Of a stretch of DNA of 47,474 bases, positions 8,142 through 17,385 are shown one piece after another (the first letter of the stretch is position 1; each line of letters begins with the position of its first letter). Location of the stretch: NCBI GenBank assembly GCA_964458545.1, contig CAYWJF010000004.1:1-47474 (forward strand), in the 5' to 3' direction. Below the pieces are notes generated by a model. The model did not search any database, had not been told where the DNA came from, and saw only the letters and a list, made by a program, of their open reading frames with translations. Position numbers and translations under genes: made by a program. This DNA is from JAYFNU01 sp964458545. Its GTDB lineage: Bacteria > Bacillota > Clostridia > Oscillospirales > Ruminococcaceae.

Positions 8142-9467
8142 ATGTTAAAAAAGACCCTACAAAGAGTAATCTGCTTTTTAGCGGCGGCGGCGATTTGCGT
8201 TTCACCAGTCTTCGCGCTTGATTTTGGCTTTGATATTGAGGAGCCTCTGTCTGAGTGCGTCTATCTTGTCTGCCGCGACACGGGGCAGGTGGTTTACGAG
8301 AAGAACGCGGACGAAAGGATAACCCCCGCCTCCACGACAAAGATAATGTCCGCGGCGCTTGCGATATACCTTTGCGGCGACCTTGACGGTACCGTTGTAA
8401 CCGCGCCTGAAAACGTCTGGGACGAATTTGTCGGGCTGGACGTCTCCTCCTGCGGGCTTGTGGGCGGTGAGGAGCTTACCATGCGTGAGCTTATCTACTG
8501 TATGCTCATTCCCTCGGCGAACGAGGCGGCGAGTATAGTCGCTTCCTACTACGGCTACGAGGATTTCATTAAACAGATGAACGATATGGCGGCAAGTCTT
8601 GGCTGCACGGACACCCATTTTACAAATCCCCACGGGGTATTTACCGAAAACCACTATACCACTGCGCGCGATATGTATAAGATAACCGAGTGGGCACTTT
8701 CTATTCCGGGCTTTTGGGAGATAACCCAGCAAAGCGAGTTTACCCTTCGCCCCACTAACAAATGCGAAGAGGAACGTACCTACTACGCTACAAACAAGAT
8801 GCAAGAGCCGCTTAGCGGCTACTACACAAGCTATGTTAAGGGGATAAAAACGGGCACCCTTGAATCGGGGAGGTATCTTGTCTCCGCCGCTCAGAAGGAC
8901 GGTCTGACATATATCTTAGTCGCGCTTGGTGCGCCTATTGAACCGAGCGCCCGCTTCTGGGGTTCGGGTGTTTCCACCTATACCGATACGAGGCTTATCT
9001 ACGACTGGGCGTACAAAAACCTTACGCTGAAATCGGCGGTTGCCGATACCGTACCCGTCGCGGAGGTTACGCTTAAATACGCTTCAAAGCGAGACAGTCT
9101 GATACTTTACCCGGGAGAGGATATCTATACGCTTGCGAATATTCACGACACCGAGGAACCCACGCTTGAGTTTGTTCCGACGGTGCCTGAGAGCGTGAAA
9201 GCGCCGATAGAGGCGGGCGACCAGCTGGGCGAAGCGGAGGTTATCTATAACGGCGAGAGCATAGGAACAATACCGCTCGTTTCTAAAGAAGCAATTGAAT
9301 TTAGCCGTTTTTCATACATAATGGAGAACCTCGCTGATATCTTCTCGTCAAAAACCGCGAAGATTATCTATCTGATAATTCTGATTATTGTGCTCTTCTA
9401 TATATGGTATATGAAGATACTCGTGCCGCGTGAGAAGCGAAGAAGGAAGAAGAGACAGTCAAGATAA
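8142..9467 (+). CDS. dacF: D-alanyl-D-alanine carboxypeptidase (PBP5/DacF family)
   Basis: Serine peptidase that trims the terminal D-Ala of peptidoglycan stem peptides outside the membrane. The 441 residues contain a signal peptide (about 1-25, VFA cleavage-like site), the SxxK motif STTK (S64, K67), the SxN motif SAN (125-127) and KTG (236-238), all intact. A C-terminal hydrophobic helix (near IIYLIILIIVLFYIWYM) and a basic tail anchor it. The ATG has GAGGTAGAG upstream. It is the last gene of the asp23 operon, 13 bp after recG. The choice between DacF and other class C PBP5-type names is by similarity only. Confidence 0.9.
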   Translation: MLKKTLQRVICFLAAAAICVSPVFALDFGFDIEEPLSECVYLVCRDTGQVVYEKNADERITPASTTKIMSAALAIYLCGDLDGTVVTAPENVWDEFVGLDVSSCGLVGGEELTMRELIYCMLIPSANEAASIVASYYGYEDFIKQMNDMAASLGCTDTHFTNPHGVFTENHYTTARDMYKITEWALSIPGFWEITQQSEFTLRPTNKCEEERTYYATNKMQEPLSGYYTSYVKGIKTGTLESGRYLVSAAQKDGLTYILVALGAPIEPSARFWGSGVSTYTDTRLIYDWAYKNLTLKSAVADTVPVAEVTLKYASKRDSLILYPGEDIYTLANIHDTEEPTLEFVPTVPESVKAPIEAGDQLGEAEVIYNGESIGTIPLVSKEAIEFSRFSYIMENLADIFSSKTAKIIYLIILIIVLFYIWYMKILVPREKRRRKKRQSR

Positions 9468-9492
9468 GATTGCGCAAACAGTTTGCCGCGAC

Positions 9493-9522
9493 AAAAAAGC
9501 CGCACCCATAGGGTGCGGCTTT
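9493..9522. terminator. Bidirectional intrinsic terminator between dacF and the convergent membrane-protein gene
   Basis: A perfect 12-bp stem, AAAGCCGCACCC / GGGTGCGGCTTT with a 3-nt loop. On the minus strand it is followed by a T run (GGCTTTTTT); on the plus strand by TTTAAAA. It lies between two convergent genes and probably serves both. Confidence 0.85.
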
Positions 9523-9537
9523 AAAATATCGTAATTG

Positions 9538-10683
9538 CTATTCTTCTTCGTAATCTTCGTCAGCTTCCTCGTCCTCGTCAGAGGGCTTTGCGCGGCGGTT
9601 GTGTTTCGCCGCTTTCTTTTCGGCGCGAAGGCGTTCCTTCTCCGCGAGCTTCGCAAGACGCGCTTCCTCGCGAGCCTCTTTTTTCGAGAGAACGGGCTTG
9701 TCGTCAGCCTCTTCGTTTTCTGCGTCCTCTTCGTCGTCTTCGTACTCTTCGGGCTCGTCGTAATCGTCGTACCGTTCTTCTGCGGCAAGCTTAGGAATAG
9801 CTATATTCCTGTTTTCGCCGTAGACATCAGGACCTGAGATAACGACGTTAAACTTATGCGTGCCCTTTTCAAGCACCAGCATATCCTTTTCGATTCCGAG
9901 TTCGGGAAGAAGCTCTTCATCAATTTCGTCCTCAACGTATACCTGCGCGCGCTTAGAGGAGTTCGCGAACAGCCATGTAAGAAACGCGGCAAGAACAACG
10001 AAGGTAATAAGCGCAAGACAGGGAATGCCGAAGGAGGTGAGCTTATGTATCGACGCCGAAAAGGTTTCGGGCGTTGAGGTATCAAAGAAGCCGCAGGAGT
10101 AGAAGTAGAATAGAAGAGCAAGTCCTGTTACAAGAACGCTTAGACTTGCGATAATCTTTTTGCTAAGCGAGGTGGTTACCGCAAGCGGTACAACCGTTAT
10201 GCAAAGCAGGTACATTACTGCTATCGCAAAAAGCCTTGCAAGCAGGGAAATGTCGGCGGAGCTGAAAGAAAATAGGGTAAACGAGCCTACGCCGAGCATA
10301 AAGACAAAGCCGAAGGTAAAGGAAAGTATCGACGCGAGCACCGCGAGCAGAAGTCGGTTAAAAACTATTCGGCTTGTACCAAGTCCCATCTTATAGAACA
10401 AGTACCAACGGTTATTTGATAATCCGTCCACGCAGAGGATAGCGGGAACAAAAATCATTGAAAGTGTAATTAATGCAAGCGCAGTTAAAACATAGACGTA
10501 CATTACGCCGCTCATATCGTTATAAATGTATTCCGCCACCACAAAGGGAAGGTAAGGGCTATAGCGGGCAAGAATACTTGCTATTCCGAAGGAAACGGCG
10601 GCAAGAACGAAGCCGTAGAAGATAACATAACCAAGCGTCGCTTTATAGCGCTTCGCAAAGAGACCGTAAAGAGAATTACTCAT
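9538..10683 (-). CDS. ABC-2-like membrane permease with long charged tail
   Basis: I do not recognise a named family. The 381-residue protein has about six hydrophobic helices (roughly residues 18-40, 60-84, 108-135, 145-168, 170-192 and 213-240), the layout of an ABC-2-type permease. A cytoplasmic tail of about 140 residues follows, first acidic (many D/E, including a YDDYDEPEEYEDDEEDAE run) and then K/R/A-rich with a helical look. Its start overlaps the stop of the upstream pseudo-ABC gene by 4 bp, so the two are translationally coupled and likely form one complex. Transport cannot be assumed, because the partner ATPase fold is degenerate. Confidence 0.75.
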   Translation of the reverse strand: MSNSLYGLFAKRYKATLGYVIFYGFVLAAVSFGIASILARYSPYLPFVVAEYIYNDMSGVMYVYVLTALALITLSMIFVPAILCVDGLSNNRWYLFYKMGLGTSRIVFNRLLLAVLASILSFTFGFVFMLGVGSFTLFSFSSADISLLARLFAIAVMYLLCITVVPLAVTTSLSKKIIASLSVLVTGLALLFYFYSCGFFDTSTPETFSASIHKLTSFGIPCLALITFVVLAAFLTWLFANSSKRAQVYVEDEIDEELLPELGIEKDMLVLEKGTHKFNVVISGPDVYGENRNIAIPKLAAEERYDDYDEPEEYEDDEEDAENEEADDKPVLSKKEAREEARLAKLAEKERLRAEKKAAKHNRRAKPSDEDEEADEDYEEE

Positions 10684-13600
10684 ATACCTCTGAGGACCTC
10701 CTTACTTGCAATTTCAAAGGATTTTTCGTCTAAAACTATGGAACGATGGTCCGTCCCGTTCCGAAGGGCATCCTTCAAAAGTAAATCGAGGTCAATATCA
10801 CCCTCGTGCTTTTTTAGAAGATAAACAAGGTTTCCGTTAGTCAGCGCCGATACGTTCGGGTGGTGCTGTACAAAGAACTCTACCGTCTCGTCGGGCTTGC
10901 TGCTTGTAAAGGACATTATTCCGAGGCAGAACCTATCGAGGAACTGCTTATAGCTTCCGTCAAACACCACGCGCCCCGAGCGTATGGCAATTACCCTGTT
11001 TGCTACCGTTGCCATAAGATGCTCTGAACAGCTTGAGAGAAGTACTCCCTTACCCTCGCTCATAAGCTTCGCGAATACCCTTCGTGCAAGCATATCGTCT
11101 GTGTGGGTGATATTAAACTTCGGGTCGTTGATAATTATACAGCTGACGTACGGATTGAGCGCGGCGGAAAGAGCGAGAAGAAGTATCCGCTTGTTGTGGG
11201 ACAATTCCTTTGTGCCTATGTCTGCCCAGTCGGAAATACCGATTTGGTTGAGGAGAATATTAAGCATATCCTCGTTGTCATACTCTTCGTTATCGCCCGC
11301 AAGGTCAATGTTGCCTAAGGCGAAAAGGAGGTAATCCATAACGGTGAACTCGGTGGGAAGCATAGAATCGTTCCCAATATAGAGCACGTCGTGGTCATAA
11401 CCATCCTCGGTTTCGCTCAACTCTATCTCTTCGCTTCTGTAATCGGCAAGCTCGCCTATCGCTTTGGAAAGAGCGTAGCTTGCAAGCTTAACGTCGCTAA
11501 TAAGCGCTGTACAGCTGGAGGTGTGAACGGTGATATCAACGTTATCGTACATAAGGTAAGGCTGACCGCCGCTCTTTAGCAGATAGTAGTCGGCGCTAAT
11601 ACCGCTCGCTTTAAGGCAGAATTCCTTTTTACTCGGAGCAAGGTTGTTTTCGTTAAAAACCCTGTTATAGCTGTTGGCAAGAACCGAACGGCTCATCTCC
11701 TCGGCTATCTTATATATCTCCTCTGTGTTCTGCGGAGTCTCGTGCTGAGCGGCAATGCGTTCGATAGCGCCTGAAAGGGTTTCTCCAGCGCCCGCGGCTT
11801 CGTCTTCGGTGACAAGCGCAGGCTCGTCGCTAAATTCAAAGGCGGGAAGACTTTCGTTTTCGCTTGACGTTTCGCCGTTGAATTCAAATTCGGTAAGGTT
11901 ATCGTTTTCGTTTGAGGGCTCTTCTTTAAACTCAAACTCGGTCGAGACCGAAGCCTCTTCTTCGCTTTGAGCGAAAGCGCCCGTCAATTCGGGGAAATCA
12001 TTCTGTGTGGCGGTATCGGTAATAACAGCGCCAAAGGATGCAAACTGTGGAAAATCAACAGCGGGCGTTTCTTTCGCCGCTGACTCGTTCGCGGTAGGCT
12101 GCTGTGGTTCGACTTGTGAAAGGTCGGCTTCTACGAACTCGCTGATTTGTTTGGGAACGTTCGGCTCCTCTGCGGGCGCTTCAGCAACTTCGTTTATAAA
12201 GTCGGCTTGTTCGTCGCTTAACTCGTTAGTTACAGCGTTTTGTGTTTCCGTGGCTTCAGCCTGTGTGGGGAAACCGTCGAAATTAATCTGCTCAAAGGCG
12301 GCGGGCTGTTCGCCGAAGGAGGTGTCAAAGTCGCTGAAGATTGGCGGCTGTTCTATATTCTTTGGTTCTTCTTCGATATCTTCGATAGCTTCCGCTATTG
12401 GAGTAGTCTCTTCTGTAGCAGTCGTTTGAGGCTCGCTGTATATAGGCGGGGTGACGAGACTGCTGAAAATATCCTCTGTCTTGGTGGCTGTGACGGGTGC
12501 CTCGAAGGGAACGAAGGCATCGGGAATTACCGAATCCTCGCGCGACGCTTTCAACTCCGCGGGCTCTTCAAACGAAGAGGCAACGGTTGTATTCTCCGCC
12601 GTGGGTTCTTCAAACGCCGAAGGCGCGGGTGTATTTACTGCCGCTGGTTCCTCGAACGCAGTCGGCATATATTCAGCTTTTGGCGTTTCATTATAATTAG
12701 ACGGGGTCTCAAATGCAGTCGAGGAGGGCTCATTTAATGGAACGGAAGGTTTTTCATTAGCTAACGCTTCCGTTTGAACCGTTGTTTCAGCGTTGGTAAA
12801 CGACCTAACGTCATACTCCTCAAATGATGGCATTGAATATTTTCTTGTAAAGGAGTTTTCCTCAAAGTGAGGAACATATGGCGCGGGTTCGCTGCCTTGT
12901 ATGGGTGCGGTTGTCTGCGGCGCTTGCGCCACGGGCGCGGTAAACGGTGCGCTTGCCTGAGGGGACTGCTGCTGTTCTACAGGATAGTTAAAGTTAGGAG
13001 CAAGCGGATTGACCGCGTAGCCGCTCGTCTGCGGCGTTTCTGGTTCAGGAACAGAAAATGGCGCGCTCACCTGAGGGGACTGCTGCTGTTCTACAGGATA
13101 GTTAAAGTTTGGAGCAAGCGGATTAACCGCGTAGCCGCTCGACTGCGGCGCTTGCGCTTCAGGCGCGGTAAATGGCGCGCTTACCTGAGGCTCTGCGTAA
13201 GGAGCATATGTATTAGGTTGAACGGCGCTTTGATAACTGCCGTAGGGAGTATAATCATATTGCGCGGGTGCGGCGGGCTGATATGCGCCGCCGTTAAACG
13301 CGGGCGCATAGGGCGCGGTGGGCTCGGCTTCCGACGCAGGAGCGTAGCCGCGATAATCTATTGGCGAAACGTAGGGCTGCGCGTAGGGCGAAGTAGCCGA
13401 AGGCATAACTGGAGCGGCGGGCTGCATGGGAGCATACCCACCGTAGTAATTAGATTGCGGCGCGTTCTGCGAATAATCGGGTTGCGGCGCATAAGGGTAA
13501 GCCGCGGGATAATAGGGCTCCTGCGGATAATCGACGGCCGCATAAGGATTAAAGCCGTTATCCTGACCGTAAGCGGCAGAATAGGGCAGCGATTGAGCGT

Positions 13601-13727
13601 TTACATTATCATCGCTTGGAACTCCCGGGCTCCATGCACTATACTCTTGTTCCTTTGCGGGCTCTTCCGCTTCGGGAGTATACTGCAAATACGGCATGTT
13701 CGGATTATAGTAATTGTCTGCCATCAT
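10680..13727 (-). CDS. Large disordered protein with a degenerate ABC-ATPase domain
   Basis: 1015 residues. Residues 1 to about 668 are low complexity: a Pro/Tyr/Ala/Gln-rich section with a 38-residue tandem repeat, then an acidic Glu/Pro/Ala/Thr section with short repeats (AFEEP- and FEF-type). Residues about 704-930 follow the ABC ATPase plan, with TVMDYLLFAL after the Q-loop position, ELSHNKR in the signature position, IIINDP at Walker B, and RVIAIRSGRVVFDG after the switch region. However, the P-loop position (744-755, SDVKLASYALSK) has no GxxGxGK[ST], the Walker B Asp-Glu is Asn-Asp, and the switch His is Cys (SSCSEH). It is therefore probably a non-hydrolysing ABC fold. It is coupled to the membrane protein downstream. 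Confidence 0.8.
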   Translation of the reverse strand: MMADNYYNPNMPYLQYTPEAEEPAKEQEYSAWSPGVPSDDNVNAQSLPYSAAYGQDNGFNPYAAVDYPQEPYYPAAYPYAPQPDYSQNAPQSNYYGGYAPMQPAAPVMPSATSPYAQPYVSPIDYRGYAPASEAEPTAPYAPAFNGGAYQPAAPAQYDYTPYGSYQSAVQPNTYAPYAEPQVSAPFTAPEAQAPQSSGYAVNPLAPNFNYPVEQQQSPQVSAPFSVPEPETPQTSGYAVNPLAPNFNYPVEQQQSPQASAPFTAPVAQAPQTTAPIQGSEPAPYVPHFEENSFTRKYSMPSFEEYDVRSFTNAETTVQTEALANEKPSVPLNEPSSTAFETPSNYNETPKAEYMPTAFEEPAAVNTPAPSAFEEPTAENTTVASSFEEPAELKASREDSVIPDAFVPFEAPVTATKTEDIFSSLVTPPIYSEPQTTATEETTPIAEAIEDIEEEPKNIEQPPIFSDFDTSFGEQPAAFEQINFDGFPTQAEATETQNAVTNELSDEQADFINEVAEAPAEEPNVPKQISEFVEADLSQVEPQQPTANESAAKETPAVDFPQFASFGAVITDTATQNDFPELTGAFAQSEEEASVSTEFEFKEEPSNENDNLTEFEFNGETSSENESLPAFEFSDEPALVTEDEAAGAGETLSGAIERIAAQHETPQNTEEIYKIAEEMSRSVLANSYNRVFNENNLAPSKKEFCLKASGISADYYLLKSGGQPYLMYDNVDITVHTSSCTALISDVKLASYALSKAIGELADYRSEEIELSETEDGYDHDVLYIGNDSMLPTEFTVMDYLLFALGNIDLAGDNEEYDNEDMLNILLNQIGISDWADIGTKELSHNKRILLLALSAALNPYVSCIIINDPKFNITHTDDMLARRVFAKLMSEGKGVLLSSCSEHLMATVANRVIAIRSGRVVFDGSYKQFLDRFCLGIMSFTSSKPDETVEFFVQHHPNVSALTNGNLVYLLKKHEGDIDLDLLLKDALRNGTDHRSIVLDEKSFEIASKEVLRGI
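12957..13184 (-). repeat. 114-bp tandem coding repeat
   Basis: Two near-identical 114-bp units (about 12957-13070 and 13071-13184). Their shared core encodes SGYAVNPLAPNFNYPVEQQQ, and each is preceded by a SAPF-type motif. A partial third copy of the SAPFTAP motif lies on the C-terminal side. The repeat is in frame inside the disordered part of the pseudo-ABC protein. Confidence 0.85.
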
Positions 13728-13754
13728 TCAACCCCTCTTATGATAATTCGCTTA

Positions 13755-13784
13755 ATTATAGCATAGCTTGTGATATGTTTTCAA
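13755..13784 (-). promoter_or_regulatory. Promoter of the pseudo-ABC operon
   Basis: On the minus strand TTGAAA (13779-13784) and TATAAT (13755-13760) with an 18-nt spacer, about 28 bp before the start codon of the 1015-residue protein. The surrounding 13.74-13.83 kb is very AT-rich. Confidence 0.7.
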
Positions 13785-13889
13785 TTATTATTATATATAA
13801 ATTATATATTTTATATATAATACACAATTTGTTACAGTTTGTAAATGCTCACCAATCGAGTTATGGTTTACACAAAAATTAGAAAGAAA

Positions 13890-13919
13890 AAAGGTAAATC
13901 CCGTCAAATGACGGGATTT
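13890..13919 (-). terminator. Intrinsic terminator after addA
   Basis: A perfect 11-bp stem AAATCCCGTCA / TGACGGGATTT, followed on the minus strand by ACCTTTTTTC. It sits directly after the addA stop codon. Confidence 0.85.
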
Positions 13920-13926
13920 GGAAAAC

Positions 13927-16900
13927 TTAATTCTTCAATTTGACGGGAGCGTTAAGCTCAAAGGAATAGATAATTATCTCCTTGACGGGTTTTGAAAGTC
14001 TCTTGTTCAACGCACCTTCATAAAGGGAAAGCTGGGCGCTGTAGCGTTCAATAAGCTCCTCTGCGCTTTTTACCCGGTCAGACTTATAATCTATTAGCAC
14101 AGCGCCGTCCTCCTCTAATAAAATACAGTCCGCAATGCCCTGAATAAGCACGGTGCCGTCTGCGTCACCGCTTAGCGGGAAGATTGAGGAAGCGGGAACG
14201 GCATCAATGAAGGCGTATTCGCGAAGGCAACGCGGCGACGAGGTAATGCGTTTTCCAAGCTCGCCCGAGAAAAGTGCATTAAGCTTTTCAAGGCTTACGC
14301 TCTTTGCGGCTTCGGGGTCGATATATTCGCCCGCTACCAGCCTTTCAAGCTCGGCTTTTGCGGATTTCGCGGCGGCATTATAGTCTGCAAGCTGCATAAA
14401 CAGATGTATTGCCGTGCCCTTTTCTGCGCTTGAAAGCGCGCTTCTCGCGAAGGCGGGTTTATAAAGCAGAGCGCCCGCTTTATGTGAAAGCTCGCTTACT
14501 GAAAGCTTTGTGGGTATGGCTGAAAGAGCCGCGTTACCGTAACGGAAGCTTAGCTTGCGGTCTATTTCAGAAACCGTCGAGGGGTCGGCGGTTGCTTCGC
14601 TGTCTGACAAGACCTCTTTATCCTTTTCGCTTGGCGGCGTTCCGAAGCGTACCTCTAAAAAGCCGTCAATGCTCTTTGCTTCGTTTACGGCTTTAAGGAG
14701 CGCGCCGCGTGGGTCGTAAAGAAGTCCGAGAATTATCCAGTCAAGGAAGCTGTTGAAACGATTAATTTCAAAGGCGGGCTGTTTTCCGAGCGCCGCAATA
14801 AGCGAAAGCTCGTTTACCGTTTTTCCTATGTCACTTAATGTTCCGCAGACTATTAGCTTCTGTTTTGCCCTTGTCAGCGCGACATAAAGCACCCGCATCT
14901 CTTCGTTTTTTGTATTAAGTCGACTTTCAAGTGAAAGAGCGGCAAAGCCGACGCTCTTCTTTGAAACGAAGGTCACCTTATCGGGCATTTCTTGTTTTAT
15001 CTTGAGTCCCGCGCCGAGAGACGCGCTGAATAAAAGTGGGCTGTCGGTGCTGTCCTGAAGGTTAAAATTCTTATTAGCGTCGGCGAGTATAACGATAGGC
15101 CACTCAAGCCCTTTTGCCTTATGTATGGAAATTATGCTGACCGCGTCAGGTGGTGGCGAGAAGTCACCCGCGTCAGGCGAGCCGTTAGCCTTCGCGGCGC
15201 GCTCGCAGACAGCGAGGAACTGTGAAAGAGCAGCGCCCTCGTTTCGGTCAAAGCTGTTTGCGTACTCCACAAGTCTGCGCAGATTATTTCTGCGGTATTT
15301 AAAATCAGCACCCGCACAGAGTAACACCTCGCAGGAGGTTTTATCGAGCGCGAAGCGGACCGTCTCCGCGAGCGAAGAGCTTCTTGCGAAGCTACGAAGC
15401 TCAGTAAGCGTACGGACAAAATTTACGCAATGAGGTTCAGAGCTTCTTAAAACAAGGGTGTAGAACGGTACCCTCGCGTCCTCGCTTCTCAGGGTCAAAA
15501 GCTCGTCCTCGGTGAAGCCAAAAAGAGGGGAGAGCATAACGGAGCAAAGCTCTAAACTGCGCCTTGGATTGTCGATTATGCGAAGCAGCGACATAGAGAT
15601 GGCAACCTCGCTTGAAGAGAAAAAGTTGTCTGAGGTGTCCGTCCACGCGCGTACGCCGCATTCCTCAAGCGCGGCTTTATACGCCGCCGCTTTATCCCTT
15701 ACGGAGCGTAGCAGAATACAGAAATCTCCCGCGCGGCAGGGGCGAAGCCCCTCTTTATCTCTAATAACATATCCGCTTTCGAGAAGCTCTTTAATTCTTT
15801 TAGCAATATGAATGGGCTGCGCGTCAAAGCGTTTATCGAGAAGGTGTAGCTCAAGCCCGCGCTTGTCGTCGTCCGGCGTTTCGTCGAAGGGCACAAGCTC
15901 TTCTCCCACGTAGTCAGTTCCGCCCGAGGCGCGGGTCATTATATTTGAAAAGACGGCGTTTACCGCGTCGATTACGGCGAGTGAGCTTCTGAAATTGTTT
16001 GAAAGGTCAATCCTTTTCGGATAAAGCCCCGCGTCGTCCGAATAGCATTTATCGCGGCGGTTTACAAAGATAGAGGGGTCGGCGCGGCGGAAGCTGTAGA
16101 TACTTTGTTTAACGTCACCTACAAAGAAAAGATTCTTTTCGTCCTTCGAAACCAGCTTGAAGATAAGGTCCTGAATCTCGTTCGTGTCCTGATATTCGTC
16201 TACGAGTATATAGTCGAAGCGAGAGGCGATTTCGTCACACACCTTCGTTCTTACTCCCTCCTCGCCGCAAAGCAGACGAAGGGTAAGCCGTTCGACATCA
16301 GAAAACTCAAAAACACGGCGGCTGAGCTTCTCTTTAAAGAAAAGCTCACGATATCTTTTGGCGGCGAGAAACAGAGTTTTGACGGACTCACAGGTGATTC
16401 TGCGGTCAGACAAAAATTCCGAGCTGTCGCTGATAAAGACCGTCTTTTCGAGGCTATCGAAGATATCCTTTGCCATATTGCGAAGCGCTTTGACCTTCTC
16501 CTTTGTGTCAGCGTCCGCGCCCTTTCCGACGCTAAATCTGTCAAAGTAAACACCGTCATATGCCGCTAAAGCGCCGTTCCAGTTGCCGCTCTCGATATGC
16601 ACGAGAAGCCGATTGATACTGTTTAGGTCATCCTTCAAAATTTCACAGGTTTTTTCAAAAACTGTGTCGTCAAAGCAGAGCGAAAGAGCCTCGATTATAA
16701 AGCTTTTTGCAGAATTGAGCGCGTCCTTCGCGTAAGAGAGCAGCATACCTCCCGCGCGAGTTTTCTCTATAGGTGTATCGCTTGAAAGCTCGGCAAGACA
16801 GGCGTTTTCCCATTTTTTCGGGAAGGCGAGATTATCCTCAAAACTGCATAGCTTTAAAATAAGCTCAGCCGTGGACCTGTCGCTACGCGCCTTGCCAAAA

Positions 16901-17385
16901 AGGTCGCTTAGAGCTTTTATTCCGCTTGTGTCGTCACCGTAAAGCTCTGAAAGAGCTTCCTCCATAGCGCTGTCGCTGAGCGTTGACGCGGTGAGCGCGT
17001 CACAGATAGTGAAGTCAAAGGGAATATCAAGAAGGCTGAAGTATTCCCGCAAAAGCGAGATACAAAAGGCGTGAACGGTACTAATAGACGCGCGCTTTAA
17101 GAGAAGGTTTTGCCGTTTTAGACGCTTGTTGTCAGGGTCGTTCGAGATTTCGGCTTGTAGCTTTGCACGAAGGCGCGCGGCAATATTATCCGCCGCGGCG
17201 TTCGTAAAGGTTACGGCAAGAAAGCGGTCTGCGTCCACGTTAATGCTTTCGTCGGTAATAATGCGAATTATCCGCTCCACAAGCACCGAGGTTTTGCCGC
17301 TCCCCGCCGCGGCGGAGACCAACACCGAGCCGTCGCGTGCTTCTATAGCGTGAAGCTGACCTTCGGTAAAAACTCTGTCACTCAT
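13927..17385 (-). CDS. addA: ATP-dependent helicase/nuclease subunit A
   Basis: UvrD-like helicase and nuclease subunit of AddAB, which resects double-strand breaks to load RecA. The 1152 residues have Walker A SAAAGSGKT (about 23-31), motif Ia FLAVTFTNAAADNI, Walker B YILVDEYQDTNEIQ, YSFRRADPSIF, the SIHKAKGLEWPIV motif V and RVLYVALTRAKQKL motif VI. A RecB-type nuclease domain at the C terminus has GIADCILLEEDGAVLIDYKSDR. It is slightly shorter than Bacillus AddA (about 1230). It overlaps addB by 4 bp and ends at an intrinsic terminator. Confidence 0.96.
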   Translation of the reverse strand: MSDRVFTEGQLHAIEARDGSVLVSAAAGSGKTSVLVERIIRIITDESINVDADRFLAVTFTNAAADNIAARLRAKLQAEISNDPDNKRLKRQNLLLKRASISTVHAFCISLLREYFSLLDIPFDFTICDALTASTLSDSAMEEALSELYGDDTSGIKALSDLFGKARSDRSTAELILKLCSFEDNLAFPKKWENACLAELSSDTPIEKTRAGGMLLSYAKDALNSAKSFIIEALSLCFDDTVFEKTCEILKDDLNSINRLLVHIESGNWNGALAAYDGVYFDRFSVGKGADADTKEKVKALRNMAKDIFDSLEKTVFISDSSEFLSDRRITCESVKTLFLAAKRYRELFFKEKLSRRVFEFSDVERLTLRLLCGEEGVRTKVCDEIASRFDYILVDEYQDTNEIQDLIFKLVSKDEKNLFFVGDVKQSIYSFRRADPSIFVNRRDKCYSDDAGLYPKRIDLSNNFRSSLAVIDAVNAVFSNIMTRASGGTDYVGEELVPFDETPDDDKRGLELHLLDKRFDAQPIHIAKRIKELLESGYVIRDKEGLRPCRAGDFCILLRSVRDKAAAYKAALEECGVRAWTDTSDNFFSSSEVAISMSLLRIIDNPRRSLELCSVMLSPLFGFTEDELLTLRSEDARVPFYTLVLRSSEPHCVNFVRTLTELRSFARSSSLAETVRFALDKTSCEVLLCAGADFKYRRNNLRRLVEYANSFDRNEGAALSQFLAVCERAAKANGSPDAGDFSPPPDAVSIISIHKAKGLEWPIVILADANKNFNLQDSTDSPLLFSASLGAGLKIKQEMPDKVTFVSKKSVGFAALSLESRLNTKNEEMRVLYVALTRAKQKLIVCGTLSDIGKTVNELSLIAALGKQPAFEINRFNSFLDWIILGLLYDPRGALLKAVNEAKSIDGFLEVRFGTPPSEKDKEVLSDSEATADPSTVSEIDRKLSFRYGNAALSAIPTKLSVSELSHKAGALLYKPAFARSALSSAEKGTAIHLFMQLADYNAAAKSAKAELERLVAGEYIDPEAAKSVSLEKLNALFSGELGKRITSSPRCLREYAFIDAVPASSIFPLSGDADGTVLIQGIADCILLEEDGAVLIDYKSDRVKSAEELIERYSAQLSLYEGALNKRLSKPVKEIIIYSFELNAPVKLKN

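Noticed and set aside
12957..13184. Regular repeats considered as a CRISPR array
   Set aside because: Only two units, 114 bp long, directly abutting without spacers, and in frame within a gene.
12867..13766. A 299-codon open frame on the plus strand across the start of the pseudo-ABC gene
   Set aside because: It is antisense to the repeat-rich disordered region, is very Arg/Gly/Leu-rich and repeats with the same 114-bp period, as expected for a shadow of a biased sequence.
13790..13830. AT-rich run near the pseudo-ABC promoter considered as a replication or partition site
   Set aside because: No DnaA-box cluster, iterons or initiator gene nearby; an AT-rich promoter region explains it.
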